Shown here in pieces: positions 51,637-64,000 of a DNA stretch of 64,000 bases (positions are counted from its first letter, which is position 1; the number at the start of each line of letters is the position of its first letter). The position numbers and the translations under genes were made by a program. The stretch covers positions 5,817,001 through 5,881,000 of the forward strand of contig NW_025062476.1 in NCBI RefSeq assembly GCF_000002995.4, written 5' to 3'. The notes under the pieces are model-generated. The model was not told the DNA's origin. It did not search any database and saw only the letters and a list, made by a program, of their open reading frames with translations. Source of the stretch: Brugia malayi (taxonomy: Eukaryota > Nematoda > Chromadorea > Rhabditida > Onchocercidae).

Positions 51637-54268
51637 ATGAAAAATTTGTTACTTCCAGTTCTTTCACTTTTATGTGTCGCTGAAGAAATATGCGCTGGGC
51701 ACGAAGAACGTAAGGCTTTAGAAAGTTTAAAAAACAAAAGATAAGTGGTTTCTTAGTGTGAATTAAAGCACAACTATACTTAATTATTGATTTTGAAAGA
51801 TTACATTTTTTTGATCGAAATAGATGTAATCTATGATTTCTACTTTTTCAAAATTGATTTATGGTTTCTTAATTGCTGCTAATGCAGTTTATAACGCCGG
51901 AAAGTTCATCAAATTGCTGGACTAAGATTTTGGGTTTCTTAAAATAAATTCTGATTTAAATGGTACCAGGATATGATCTCAGAAAACTACCACCGGATTT
52001 GAGGCCTATTATGGAGTTGATCGGACTTTGGCAACTGGAGACAAAATCCGGTCCGACACGTGAATACAGTCCTCCTGATCTAATTGATATTGCCATTAAT
52101 CCAATTCCAAAATTTGGCGCCCGTGCTGCCAACATTACGTGAGTTCGATTTTTATTTAATCAGAACAGAAATGATTCACAGATTAAAGGAATTGATATTC
52201 TCATAATTCATCAGTAAAATTTGTTGTAGACACTGTTCAATAAACTATATTGGTTCTCTTTATTTCTGCAAAATTTACAATCGAATTTTAGTCACTTTTG
52301 TATAGACGTTTAGGCACAGACTGTTATTCTCTAAGAACTCTTGCGCTATGAGAAAGCAATTTCAGTCGTACTCTTATTCTAATATTTTATTAGTACTTCT
52401 AAATAGTTTCATCCACACCCACTTTCTACTCCGATGCACAGTAATATCATTTGTATTTATGTAATAAGAAGTGATTGTTAGCATTTTAGTGGCGAAAAAT
52501 GAATTGTGTAAATGATTTTTTTTAAAAAAAGTTCTGGAACAAATTATAGGAACATATCAAATATAAGCAAATCCGATTTCCATCATTAGTCACAATTCAT
52601 CGTAAATATTCGAATTCAATTTCGTCAATCAATATTCTTTCGAATTTTATTGTTTAAATTCATGTTATCTATGATTTAGTACCCATTAATGACAAATTTC
52701 AGCAAGTCCAGACTGATAAATCTCAAGTCTTTTTTGATCTCCATTTCTGAGAATGTTAAGAAGGTTTAGTCTATCAAATAAATACCCATTACTTACAAAA
52801 CAGTTGCAGGTAATGCTTGCAGTACCCACAGAAATAAACAGAGGATACGATATTTGCATTTGAGTAAATAATAACGCAATCAGTTAGTAATCTTATCATG
52901 TTGTAATGACATGCTTGTTATCAATATTTATCAAAATAACACTCCTATATGCATGTAAATCAAAGTAATACTCTTGCATGCAATCTACATTTCTTATAAA
53001 GAATCTCCGAATACAAAAGATAGCTTTGGTTAGATTTGTGAATTATTTGCCTCGAAAATAGCATTTTTTATAGTCTGGAAATGAATAATGAATAATATAT
53101 ACATATGTTACACTCAATAATATTAACAATGAACATACACTGATTAATAAATTGAAAACAGTTTATGAAATAGATTAGAAAAATAAACATCTTTTTACTC
53201 TAAACATATGAATTAAGTTGGTATTTATAATTAAAGTCTTTCTGACTCTGTTGTTTTCTCTCTATCACAAGGATTATTTTGAATCTTAAAATACCATATA
53301 CAATTTCAGGCACACTTATTTTGATTCTCAGAAGAATATTATACGATCAGATTATGGTTTTATGCCAGTAAAAAATGCAACAAAACGAGATCCTCGCATA
53401 CACATCGCATATTTGACCACTAGTAGCGAAGGTATTTATTGCTGTACAATTTCACGGAAGATAAACCAAGCATCAATAAGTGAAAATTTTCACACTATGT
53501 TTTCTTGAAGTTTGCATCATACTACTCAATTATCGGCAGCAAAGTTGGTCTTAGCTCATTTGAATCCGCTAAAACTTGAAGAATTCAAATGTGCTTATAA
53601 AATGAATCTTGTAGGCTATTCGATGATGGAACAAGGAACAGTGGTGGGCCGTAAAATCACATTTCATCTGAAGCAATTTCTGCGCCGAACATTTTCAGTT
53701 GGAAGTAGTGGTAACGAGTTGGATATTCGAGAGGTACTCTTCATATGTTGCGAAGTTTTTTTATAAACAAAAAAATTTGCATTTCAAATATTTTACTCAC
53801 GAACAGCTGCAACACGGCTATACTTTAGACATTAACTAACTTCAGCTGATAGCAAAAAGCTGATTAAAGCAATGTAGTAATATATCTTTCTACTTGATTA
53901 AATATATAACACATTTTTTAACTTTTTCTTTAGTCAGTGATTGCTGTTAAATAAAGCAAAAGTAGAAAGTGCAACTAAACATGAAGGAATTCCCTCTTTG
54001 CAGCCTCGTATACAGCGCCAGAATAACTAAGTGCGCATATCCTCGACAGTTGAGTGCTATACTCTTATCACCTTTTACCACTTCTAGAACTTCTTTTTCT
54101 TATTCCAGTTTTTTATTCATTATGAACATATTTAATTCTAATTTCCAATTACAGTTCGAGCGACGATTCGAGATTCTGGATTTTAATCATATGACAATGA
54201 AAGTCCGTGCCGAAACAGCTAGTGGGACAGAAAACTTTTTAGCTACATATCGCAAGCTTATGCCTTGA
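51637..54268 (+). CDS. Secreted THAP4/nitrobindin-like beta-barrel protein
   Basis: Five exons in phase (51637-51709, 51970-52138, 53310-53431, 53615-53733, 54155-54268) give 198 residues. Residues 1-20 form a signal peptide (NLLLPVLSLLCVAEE). The rest matches the heme-binding beta-barrel domain of THAP4 and plant/bacterial nitrobindins: LPPDLRPIMELIGLW (start of the barrel, Gly43 and Trp45), SDYGFMPVK, YSMMEQGTVVG and the ending FLATYRKLMP. Family members bind heme and act on NO or peroxynitrite. Here the two positions where the ligand histidine normally lies, five and three residues before the final Tyr193, are Asn188 and Leu190, so heme binding is doubtful. The ATG lies four bases after ATTTTCAG. 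Donors are C|GTAAGG, AC|GTGAGT, G|GTATTT and GAG|GTACTC. The 1.2 kb second intron holds no other gene that I can see. Confidence 0.85.
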
Positions 54269-56978
54269 GCATGATATTTTTATCAACCTAAATTTTTTGA
54301 ACCTAATTGTCACTATAGAATTAGGAAAATGGAATAAATTGTTTGAGAAAATCTTTTATTTTATGAAATATAAGATTAATAACTTCTTCATACTTTTTTG
54401 AAATTTCCGAGTAGTTTTTGAAAATTCTATGAAATTAGAAATACTGCTGGAAGTTTGAAAATCCATGAATATGTGAATAGGTTGTTAGGAACTATTTCAA
54501 TTAAACATTTTTCCACTATCACGAAAGACTTTTTGGGTTACCTAACAAAAATGTGAGAAGAGTAATGGAAGTTTTAGGTTATTCTCTTTACTATCTTTCG
54601 ATTCATCTTCATTCTTTTCCGTTGAAGCTTTGAAGGCTTCTCTTTTTTACCAGTTTAAATAATGCGAAGTGAAAAGCAAGTCTTAACTTTTGATCCTGCA
54701 ATGATATTTAGCCAGCAACCGGAGTGACTGCATCTCTTTTAGATTAGAAAATTCCCTTGGCGCATTATAATATCAGCAATTGATGAAAATAATTACACTC
54801 ATAGAATCAACAGAAATGTATCAGTTACCAGAGCACCTGAAAGTCTCAAAAGACGAATTTTGCGTGGATTATTACTTATGAACTGATCCGGCATATTTCT
54901 TTTTCATTGTGAAATGCAACCGGAAGTATTACTCATCCCTTTTTAAGTCCAAATCTATTCCTCATCTAAAGAAACAATTGAGATTTGAACGTTTCAGCAA
55001 ATTAAACTCATAAAATCACATTAAATCTTTTATTGTAGTTCACTTCCATCTTCCTTCCTTCGTTATAAGCTACTTTTTACTTATAATCCTTTCAAGTAAA
55101 CCCGCTGATTATAATTATTTTCAATCTGATTTAAATTTTCTCATTATCAGGATGTTTACATTGTCATCTCTTACTGTGGAAGTAGTAGTCTGGTGATAGA
55201 TTTAATACACATAAAGATGTAGTAAAGCTTTTTACTTAACCAAACTTTTACTTTAACTTTTGTTAAAACCTTAGGAAAATTTTATGTCTCAATTCCTTAA
55301 AATTTCAGATTAAGCATGTATTGCTCTAAAAAGTTTCATCCAGTTCGAGATTGAATTTGCTTTAATTTTCGACCAATATTTCGGAAAACTGGGGCACTTC
55401 AATTTCTTCATGGATAATTTTTTTTAAACCAATAACATTTTTCCTCACCTGTCCAATTATGTTGGTGTAATTAGTAAGAATTGGCTTACAATGGCCGAGC
55501 AATAAAGCTTTTGTTCTGAATAACACTTCTCTCACTTTTTGTTTATCGAAAATGATTCCGTCCGTCTTGGATAAAATAACTGCAATCGAAATCGACGGCT
55601 CGATAAATCACGAGAACACAAAGAGACTATTTCTAGCTTGTTAGCTATTGCAGAGCATAATAAATAGTTGAAAACTCTCTGCACTTTATAAAATTTCTGT
55701 TATCAACCTAGATGACTATTTTACTGACCGTCCAGCAAATGCTTAGTGTAAATCAAGCGCAAATGATGCATCACGTCTGTGGTTATTTCCCTTTTTATTT
55801 ACGTTTTATTCTGAATTCATCATGTGTTTTTAATTTGTATTAATAAAAAATAAAAATAAAATTACAGATGAATTAAATTAGGAATAAATTCTGAGTGCTT
55901 TGATAATGTTGAATGCAGGAAAAATTCCAAATAGTTCCATAAATTTCTTTTCTTTAATCCTTTCCAAATCCCTCTCATGCAGATCCCTGGAAGAATAATT
56001 TTTAGATTAATTATTAGTGAAGTTAAGCACCTAATCAAAAGAGGCAATATAAAAGTTAATGAGATTTAGTACCTGCTGGAATTTTATCGCAGCTATCTCT
56101 AAATCATGATAAATAATGTAATTATTGTTAAAAATATTTTTATTGAGTCAGAGGAAATATTTGTTCGATCCCAAGCAAATGCAATAAAATTTCATTACAT
56201 ATTTGCTCGAAGTATTGCATCTAAAAGAGTGAATTAATCATTAAATAGCTATCAAATGAAAATTACTTGTCAAATTAGATTTATTTCTTAAACAAAAACA
56301 GAATGAAAGTTTGCTGTCTCAGATGAAAAAAATTTTGTTCTTTTTATGCTGTCGCAAACAAAGGAAAAAATCTTAAAATGAAATTACTGAGAATAACTTG
56401 ACAATTTTCAAATTTTACTCTGTGCAACATAAAATATCTCAAAAAATTTTTTATTGATTACAAACTTAGTTTCGAATTTCAAAATAGGATTAGAAAAATT
56501 CAGAAAAGTTGGTGAAGACGTTTCAATTGATTTATCATATTTAATGAAGTGATAATTTGATCTGAAATTTACTTCCGCTTTAATTTTGCAATCAAAATGT
56601 TTCTTCCCACATCACTGAAATCAATCCTACGGTATTCAATGGATATGCAAGTAATGGTTAAATTACACCTTTGTTCGACCATATTTCCAATCTCCAAAAC
56701 TTTTTTGTGTTACCTCCTAACTCTTTAAATAATATTGAAAAAATAGATCTATTATCATAAAATCTATCTTCGCTTGTATAACATTATTTTTCGTACAAAC
56801 ACATCTATTAATCATTCCTGAAGCGATAAAGTTGATTTTACCGCTAAATATGAAATACGTTTTCTTCTCCAACTCCTCCTCTTCATCCATTTCAAACTTC
56901 TGAGATTGAATCTAAATACCATCGTCAAGTAATAACGATTCATTCATTTCAGTGAAGTAATCATCTGTGGTACCTAAG
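54269..56978. other. Gene-poor AT-rich stretch
   Basis: No exon or repeat supported. Confidence 0.4.
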
Positions 56979-57076
56979 AAATCCTTGAAGTGAAGCAGAA
57001 TCCACAACAAAATGAATGCTCAGTGAAAGAAACAGTTGCAGATATACCTTCACATATTTCGGAGTTGGCAGAATTG
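56979..57076 (+). CDS. Isolated candidate exon, unrecognised
   Basis: A 98-base open segment is bounded by an acceptor (ACCTAAG) and a donor (TTG|GTTAGT). In one frame it reads protein-like sequence such as NPQQNECSVKETVADIPS. No partner exon was placed and no family is recognised. Confidence 0.25.
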
Positions 57077-60000
57077 GTTAGTGCTAAATTACTACTTTAT
57101 ACATCAAAATAAATTGAGAAGCTGCGGAAATAAGTCGGATGTTTAGGGACAGAGAATTAACGATTTAAAGTCTAAATAGCTAATGGACTAAATGATTTGT
57201 TACCTGGACATCTCAGTAATGATAGAATCTATTCTATCACAGCTGATCAGAATAAAAGGATGGCAGATGAAGAGATGTAAAGTTAGATAGAGCAGAATAG
57301 AAGTTGAAATCCTTAAAGGACAATTTAAAGTTTTTATAGCTGCCTACAACATTAACTATTAGCTTCTTTAGTAGTTCTCAATATATATTAAAGCGATAAG
57401 GAGAACATAGATTTCTGTCCGGAATAACTGACAAAAAAATATCACACTAGTAAAGGAAGTAAAAATAGTTGAAAAATGAGATTTTGAATCATAAAAAGAT
57501 GTTTTTTCTATTTGCTTAATCTTGCAAAACAACTGTTGAAAAAAAAGCAAATCTGATATGTTGTAATGAATGATGATCTCTGCGCAACAAAGTGTTGAAA
57601 ATTAGTAAAGTGATTACAGAATTGGACTTACAGAATTGTATTTTCGCATGCATTTTTCTCGCATTTACATTTTAACATTCATTCAAAATTTTTGTAACTT
57701 TCACTTAATTTAAGAGAAATTATTAAGAAAGTTGCCAATATGATGGATTCATTCCCTCGCTGAAATATAAAAAAATCTTTTGAATTGCAGTTAACAATTA
57801 TATGACTTTAATCAGATACAATTTAGAGCTCGTTTATTGCTGCACACATCATTCATCCACTATCGCTTCTCAAAAATAAAACCTGCCATCGCTACTATTT
57901 TCGAACTTATTTGCTTTTTAAACATACTTCGAGACTAACCATAAAATGATAATAATCTTAACATTGCTCTGAAACTTCTAAGCCTGACAAGAAGAAAATA
58001 CAAGAGTATGGCGGAGGAGGATACAAAAGTTATTCCAACTTTAAAATATCCAAGTTTTCTTTTTCTCTTTCTTCTCATCATTTTATTTTTGTCAGTCTAT
58101 TTATCACTGTATCTTGTCAATTGTGTTATTATCAGCGGTTCAGAGAGAAATCAAAATACTTAACTGCTTTATCTAAGAAATTTTGAACTTACTAGCTGCT
58201 ATTGCCGTCACTATTAAATTTGCTTTATGACAAAGCTGCAAATTTTCCCATTCCTTTTTCATTTTAGAAAACAATTCCGTTTTCTTTTTCCGTAGTTATT
58301 TTTCTCTTAATTGATATTTGCTTTTAAGCGAATGAAACATTTATATAAGAATCCATTAAAAACATTACTATAGCAAAATCTATCTTAAACAGAAAATATG
58401 TTTTTTAGCAAATTTTGATTTAATATAATGTTAGAGAAACTGAACGGTATTTTTTTTGTTATATATTTTTTATTTTTTTTTTTTTTCACTATTATAATCA
58501 AATCTGCTGATGTGCTCATTTATTAACACCGATATTTGTCTGCAGTTGATTTTATAAATTGGAGCTTTTTTCTTCTCGTCACTTTCTTCAAAATTTGATT
58601 GCCTAGAATTTTGAAAAATTAATTTAGCTTTGTTAGTACTCCATATTCTTTGTTCTTAAACAGGTATATAGTTTAAATATAATTTCTAGGGATCTTAAAT
58701 TCAAAACTTTTAATAACTGCCAGTTTAAGTTGTCCATTTCCTTCTATTTCATTAACAGCAATCATTCCTGTAGCCGCATTGGCAATAATAATAGTGTTAA
58801 GACTAGTAGTTCTGGAGGATAGAAATGGTAACTCAAGAAAATGGTACGAAGATTTGTATCAATTTGCCAAAATGCCGCCGCAATGCTGTCACTCAAAATT
58901 TGTATTCTGCGCCCATGAACTGACAAACAAATGGATGGAAAGAAAGACCCACAGCCATCAAAATGTCATTTCGCTTCGTCTACTGAAGTCTTTCTGTATC
59001 TTTTTAACCTTCAGACCGATAAGATTCAGTGCTGATAACTTTGTAATTATCAGATTACTTTTGCTTTAGTACCTTCTTACTGTCTTCTCATAAAGGAAGC
59101 AGATCTTCAATGTTCAGTTGCTTTCTCTATTATCGATCAAATTACGCTGACCAAAATCAAGCAAATTTATTGAGCAGATCTATTGAATCGTTTCAAATTA
59201 TTTCGTCTACTTTTTCATCAAGATAGAATAGCAACTAGTAACGGTTAAAAGCTGTGTCACTCAGATCACAATAGCTTACTATTTACATATCAAGTATCTT
59301 TCATTACAGTGACAAACAATACATAATCCTTGTCGTATAACTATTTTTATCGTATGCTTTTAAAGAGATGAAATTTTTATGGTGCATCATTGCTTGAATG
59401 TGACAGAGTGATGCATAAAATATTTCGTATATTAAACAAAGTGATATTTAATCTTACCGAATTGTAAAGTTTCTGATAAAATATCTCAAAATATGAGTCC
59501 TGCACTCACATTTTTGAAATTCAAATCTGAATTAATAAATACTTTTTTAAACACTCTAGTAGGATACGATAATTTTTTTGGAAAGATAATTTTCAGCAGT
59601 ATGTTCCACTCAAATAGAATCAAAATATATTATATGTTTCGATTTATCAAATTAATTCCCTCAAATAATAAGATTATTACAGAGAAGTTCTAGAAGTTGA
59701 AATCCGTAAAATGGAGTAATACCTTAATGGAAATACTTAATAATCATGTTACTACCAACATGTTAAAACTAGAAAAAGTAAGGAGTTCCAAACATAAGAA
59801 ATTTCATAGTCAGTTAATCAAATATTGCTTTTGAGATACGTTTCATTTCACATGCAGTTTATAATTGGATGTTCGATTCTCAGGAGACCTTTTCATACAA
59901 ACGCTATTATTTTTGTTTATTTGTGTTGAAAAAAATTTTTGCTTTAATGCTTTCATTTTGTGCTTTAATGTGTAGAACTTACACTAATTACCAATTCAAA

Positions 60001-61163
60001 TCAATCCTCTGCCATTAACGATTTGTTATTTTAGGAAGATAAATGAAAAAAAATTCCTTTCTCCTTCTGTTCATAATTTCGTTGAGGGAACACCTCAAAT
60101 GCGACAATTAGTCGGACTTTTTCAGTTAACATTAACATTTTCACACTGAAATACTTCTTTACTTCAGAAGCTTCGATCTGAAAGTCTATTTCAGAACTTA
60201 ATAATTAAAATCAAAGGGCTGAATTCCAGATTAGAAGTTGTTTAAATTATAATCGCAATCCAAATTATTCAGAATTTGCTAAATACCATTTTGAAAATTT
60301 CCCCAAAAAAATAAAAAATTGTTTCGGTTCAGAAAATTTCGTCACTAAATTTTTCGAAACTAATTCGATTAGCGGACCTCAACGAAAATGCCCGTCAAGC
60401 CATCATCGATTTTACAATAATTTCGTTGTTTAATGTTCTTTTTTTTGTAGAGTATATAAATTTGTATGCCTATGTGCATAGATGTACTGATTGCTATCAA
60501 TACATTTGTTACTACCTGTTTTTACCTTAATTATTTATTGTGCGCAAGTTTTTGAATGTACTTAGCAGAAATGTTTCATCAATTAACATGATCTTATGAA
60601 TATTTCTTACCTTAGCTGCTGTATCATATTGCAGATTTTTTTTTTGAAATGACTTTTTTTTTTCTCTCATCTGGTTATTTATCTAACAAAGCGGGAGGGG
60701 TTATTAAGAAATTTCAAAGAGATATTTGTTATTCAAGAAATTATGTAATTCATCTTGCTTTTGGATTAGGAAATTAACAACGTTTCAATTTAAGATAGTT
60801 TTTGATGATTTCCTCTTGTCCCGTGGTTTCGTCTGCCATTTTCATAATAAAAATAATAGTTGCGGAATGCGGAATGAACATCAATATTGAGGAGAGAGAA
60901 AGCATGAACCTTTCAGTGTTCATTATGTTCAATGATAATAGACGCCTCAGTTTATAATGCTTAGCATTATTTTTGTAATGATTAAAAAAGTGATTATTTA
61001 TTACATGGCCATATACATTTTCATATGTAAACTCATCTTGCCAGGTTAACAAATAGTTATTACTAAAAAAAAGTTGAAATAGTATGAACTATACCGTGTA
61101 AAACTGTGAGGTTCGTTAAATCTAAAATCAGCTGTTACATCAAATGTTTCTCTGCTGTTTTAG
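57077..61163. other. Gene-poor AT-rich stretch
   Basis: Open frames at 58779-59069 (plus, after a strong pyrimidine-rich acceptor at 58760) and 60774-61052 (minus) are possible exons, but neither has family resemblance or a placed neighbour. Nothing else was recognised. Confidence 0.3.
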
Positions 61164-61281
61164 GGATACGAAATGCGATCAGTACGATCAGATCCGTAAG
61201 TTAACGTCAGGTGCTCTTCGTAAAAAGCTGTATGTGATGCATAAATTCCAAGGCGATATTTTTTGCACAAACTCTTCATGA
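61164..61281 (+). CDS. Candidate terminal exon, unrecognised
   Basis: After a strong acceptor (CTGCTGTTTTAG) a 38-residue frame, one base in, runs to TGA with clear protein-like content: CDQYDQIRKLTSGALRKK then FQGDIFC. A consensus donor (CC|GTAAGT) occurs inside it, so alternative splicing is possible. Upstream exons would have to lie in the AT-rich stretch to the left. No family recognised. Confidence 0.35.
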
Positions 61282-64000
61282 CAAAATGAAAGATGGCAAT
61301 TGCATCATTTTTAAAGGGAAGAGGATGCGAAAAGTCTGCTTGACTATTTCTAAGCCAAGAATTTTGTGATCATTAAAACGTCAAGGTTAAATTCAGATAT
61401 TTCAAGTGACTTCATTTAAAGGACGCATTAGGAATCACTTGTCCATGTGTGCAACTGTTGCTCTAAACTATTGATATCTATTTCATTAAGTTGGCTCAAG
61501 TCTGGCGCGTGTTTGTTATTTTGCATGCATAAATATCGTTTTGACAGCTAAGATTATTATAACTTTGAGAATGATTGACCTAAAAATATTTTTGGCATAA
61601 ACACCTATAAAAGTTTTAATGTCATTATTGCTGGTCATTAACGATGGGAGCATAAGGTTATTGATGCAGATTACAAAATGTAGCCTGTCATATCTCCTTT
61701 ATACTGATGACACGAAGGTTATAAAATGCTCACTGTGTAATGTGCAATAACCATGCAGTGATAATACTATAACATACTTGATTTAATTATCGGTGCCTTT
61801 TCTTAAGCACTCTATACCTAGTTCTGATTAGAATTGTGAGGAAAATTTTTTTGGTAATTATTAAATTATAGCGATGGTTAATTTCATTCATCTTTTTTGA
61901 CATCTTCATTAAATACCAAATCAAAATTCGAAGATATATAACAAAATACAAAGTTGTCAAATAGTTTTCTCATCAAAGCTGAGCCGTCGCTGAAGTGTCC
62001 TTGTAGAAATGTTGTGAGTAGCATACTTTTTCATAAATTTTATGTTTTTCAGTCTTTTTTATCCCAGTTTTATGTTAAATATGACGTAAGTGGAAATGAT
62101 CGCAACTTTTATGTTGGTATAATTATTAACTAATCAGAATCAAGAAAGATCGTAGTTGCACAAAGAATGTGCCGCATTCAATGACGTAATGATGCCACCT
62201 TAACGTTATTATTTTATATGTCTAGTAAGCCATGTATTCATTAGAATGAACAATTTTGCTTTCACTTGTTTTTGTTTGTTTACTTAATTGTTTGTAAACA
62301 CATAATTGTTAAGATTGTTGATCCTAAGTAAACTGTTCCAAATGTCTTTGAAGGAAATCATTATTTGATGTATAGCAAGGTGGAGAGAACGAAGAAGATA
62401 CTTGGATTCTGTTAAGTTGGGTTATTCTAAATTTTAATTTTTATTGCATGAATTTTAATCCCTTTTTAGTAAGCAATTCCTCCATTTTGGTCGCATGTTT
62501 AAATTTATAATTGGCAAATTGTTTATTTTTTCCTCATTGTCAACTAACATCTTCAAACATTCAAAAAAATCTAAAGCTAACATGTAAATGAACAAAAATA
62601 GCGCGGAAGTAGTAGAAAATAAATAGACAGAACTTTGAGAAAAAAAACTGATTCTTGCCATTTTTGAAGTGTTAGTAATGAGAAGTGGCAATATGAATAA
62701 TAATGAACTTTTGCGCCTAATATAAATGAAGTATCAAATTAGGATCACTGATGAAATATAAAGCAAATATATATAGTGGCATGGATCAAATGCAGTGTTT
62801 ATGGAATAAAATAATTCGTATTTTCGTTTCATTTTAATTTCAAACTTACCGAATACCAAACGCCAGATTGTAGCCCTGTCTGCACAGCTAAAAATTAAAA
62901 AGTGCTGCATTTATAAACCAGTTGTTATAAATGAAATAAAAATTTTGAATAAAACGTTACGTAATGGTGAAAGATCCTGAATTTTCTATAAAATTGTTAG
63001 TTCTTCTGAATTTAACCTTAATTATGAAACTAGAGCTAATTTCCAACTGATAATTATTTATTTATAAGTTGTACTTCCGTTTTGCTCTGACATAATCTAA
63101 GATGTTTTTTTCTGCTTAATTTCAGAAGGAAACCTTAGTTCCCAATTGCATTGGAAAAATTATTTTTTATCTCCTCGTACAATATCATATATATCCTTCA
63201 CTATCTGGCATTATTATATCAGACATTTTTCAACGCATGGATCTCTTACTACTATTGCAAATCTCACGTGATGATATTCCACTTCTTGTTATTTCGTATC
63301 TTCGTTACGTCACTTTTTATCATGAAATAAACTAAAAGATGAAAAATTGGAAATATGTAAGCATCGTGCTATTACAGGAACATACTTTCCCACTATTAAT
63401 GGGCATAACACATCTAAGTTGTCAACAGAATTACTCCAGTTGCACGTGCAAACTATTTCAATTACACAGGCATATTTCTTCAAATGAAATTCTAAAATTT
63501 TTCATGGATTTCTATTATCCATTTTTTCATTAGACCAACTAAAGATGTTTTACAGAATGATCTTACTGTATGGATTTGTTTATTACTGCAACCTTAATTT
63601 CTCTTCACTCTTTGCTTTCTTATTTTCTCAATGATATGACTAAAACAACAATAATTTAAAAAAATTATTAAATTGAACGGGTTGTGACACTTTTTGCAGT
63701 AGGAGAAGCCCACATGAGATCAGTTGATAACCTGCAAATCTTTAAAGTTTTTGATCTATCAGAAAATTGGGCCATAAAATATGTATTTATTTGGATTGCT
63801 GCATTTATTAAAAAATTTAGGAATAATGAATACAAGAAAGGTCAATAAATAGTACTTTTTGAGATCAGGTTACTAGTTCCGCACTTGAAAGATTTGAAAG
63901 AGATTTTTAAGCTCAAAGATAAGGCCTTTTGATCTGTTTCAAGTTTTGGCATTAAGTAAAATATTCTAATGAAATATTTAAAATCGTATTATTAAATTAA
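61282..64000. other. Gene-poor AT-rich stretch to the window end
   Basis: No supported gene, RNA or repeat. Short open frames at 62455-62691 and 63339-63533 follow base composition. Confidence 0.4.

Noticed and set aside
53512..53614. Upstream extension of the fourth nitrobindin-like exon (open frame from 53512)
   Set aside because: The acceptor at 53613-53614 gives the right phase and matches the family spacing; the upstream frame would break the join.

Overview
This window looks like nuclear DNA of a nematode, most likely a parasitic spirurid or filarial-type worm; the species call is an inference. The sequence is very AT-rich. Genes are broken into many short exons (about 50 to 260 bases) with short AT-rich introns that end in the TTTTCAG or ATTTTAG type of acceptor. 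Six genes have an intron-type acceptor 0 to 23 bases before the start codon, which is what spliced-leader trans-splicing sites look like. All exon models were built by hand from reading frame, splice sites, phase and family resemblance.

Layout. 0.2-2.3 kb (minus): exons of a C2H2 zinc-finger gene, plus a long Gln/Ser-rich exon that may belong to it. 2.3-20.5 kb: gene-poor, with a ~1 kb imperfect inverted repeat (10.95-12.0 kb), dispersed repeats and a 34-residue zinc-site micro-ORF. 20.6-22.6 kb (minus): five phase-consistent exons of an unrecognised protein. 24.1-28.5 kb (minus): a 635-residue fusion of a dTDP-glucose 4,6-dehydratase and an RmlD/NRS-ER-like reductase (rml-2 type) with a probable GC-AG intron. 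30.1-32.7 kb (minus): a Rabin8/GRAB (Sec2-domain) Rab exchange factor whose last exon carries an apparent one-base frameshift. 35.2-36.6 kb (plus): a small secreted Cys-rich protein with a GPI-type tail. 36.6-40.7 kb: no supported gene. 40.7-49.8 kb (minus): three genes in a row, TIMM22, LMBRD2 and PTPMT1, each under 1 kb from the next. 50.8-51.1 kb (minus): an orphan terminal exon. 51.6-54.3 kb (plus): a secreted THAP4/nitrobindin-type beta-barrel protein that lacks the usual heme-ligand histidine. 54.3-64 kb: gene-poor, with two isolated candidate exons.

How they fit together. TIMM22 and PTPMT1 both act at the mitochondrial inner membrane and flank the membrane protein LMBRD2, so the trio is a candidate operon. 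The rml-2 fusion would make activated rhamnose, a surface or cuticle sugar precursor in nematodes. The Cys-rich GPI candidate and the secreted nitrobindin-like protein are the most lineage-specific items. No rRNA, tRNA, CRISPR array or intact transposon was recognised.
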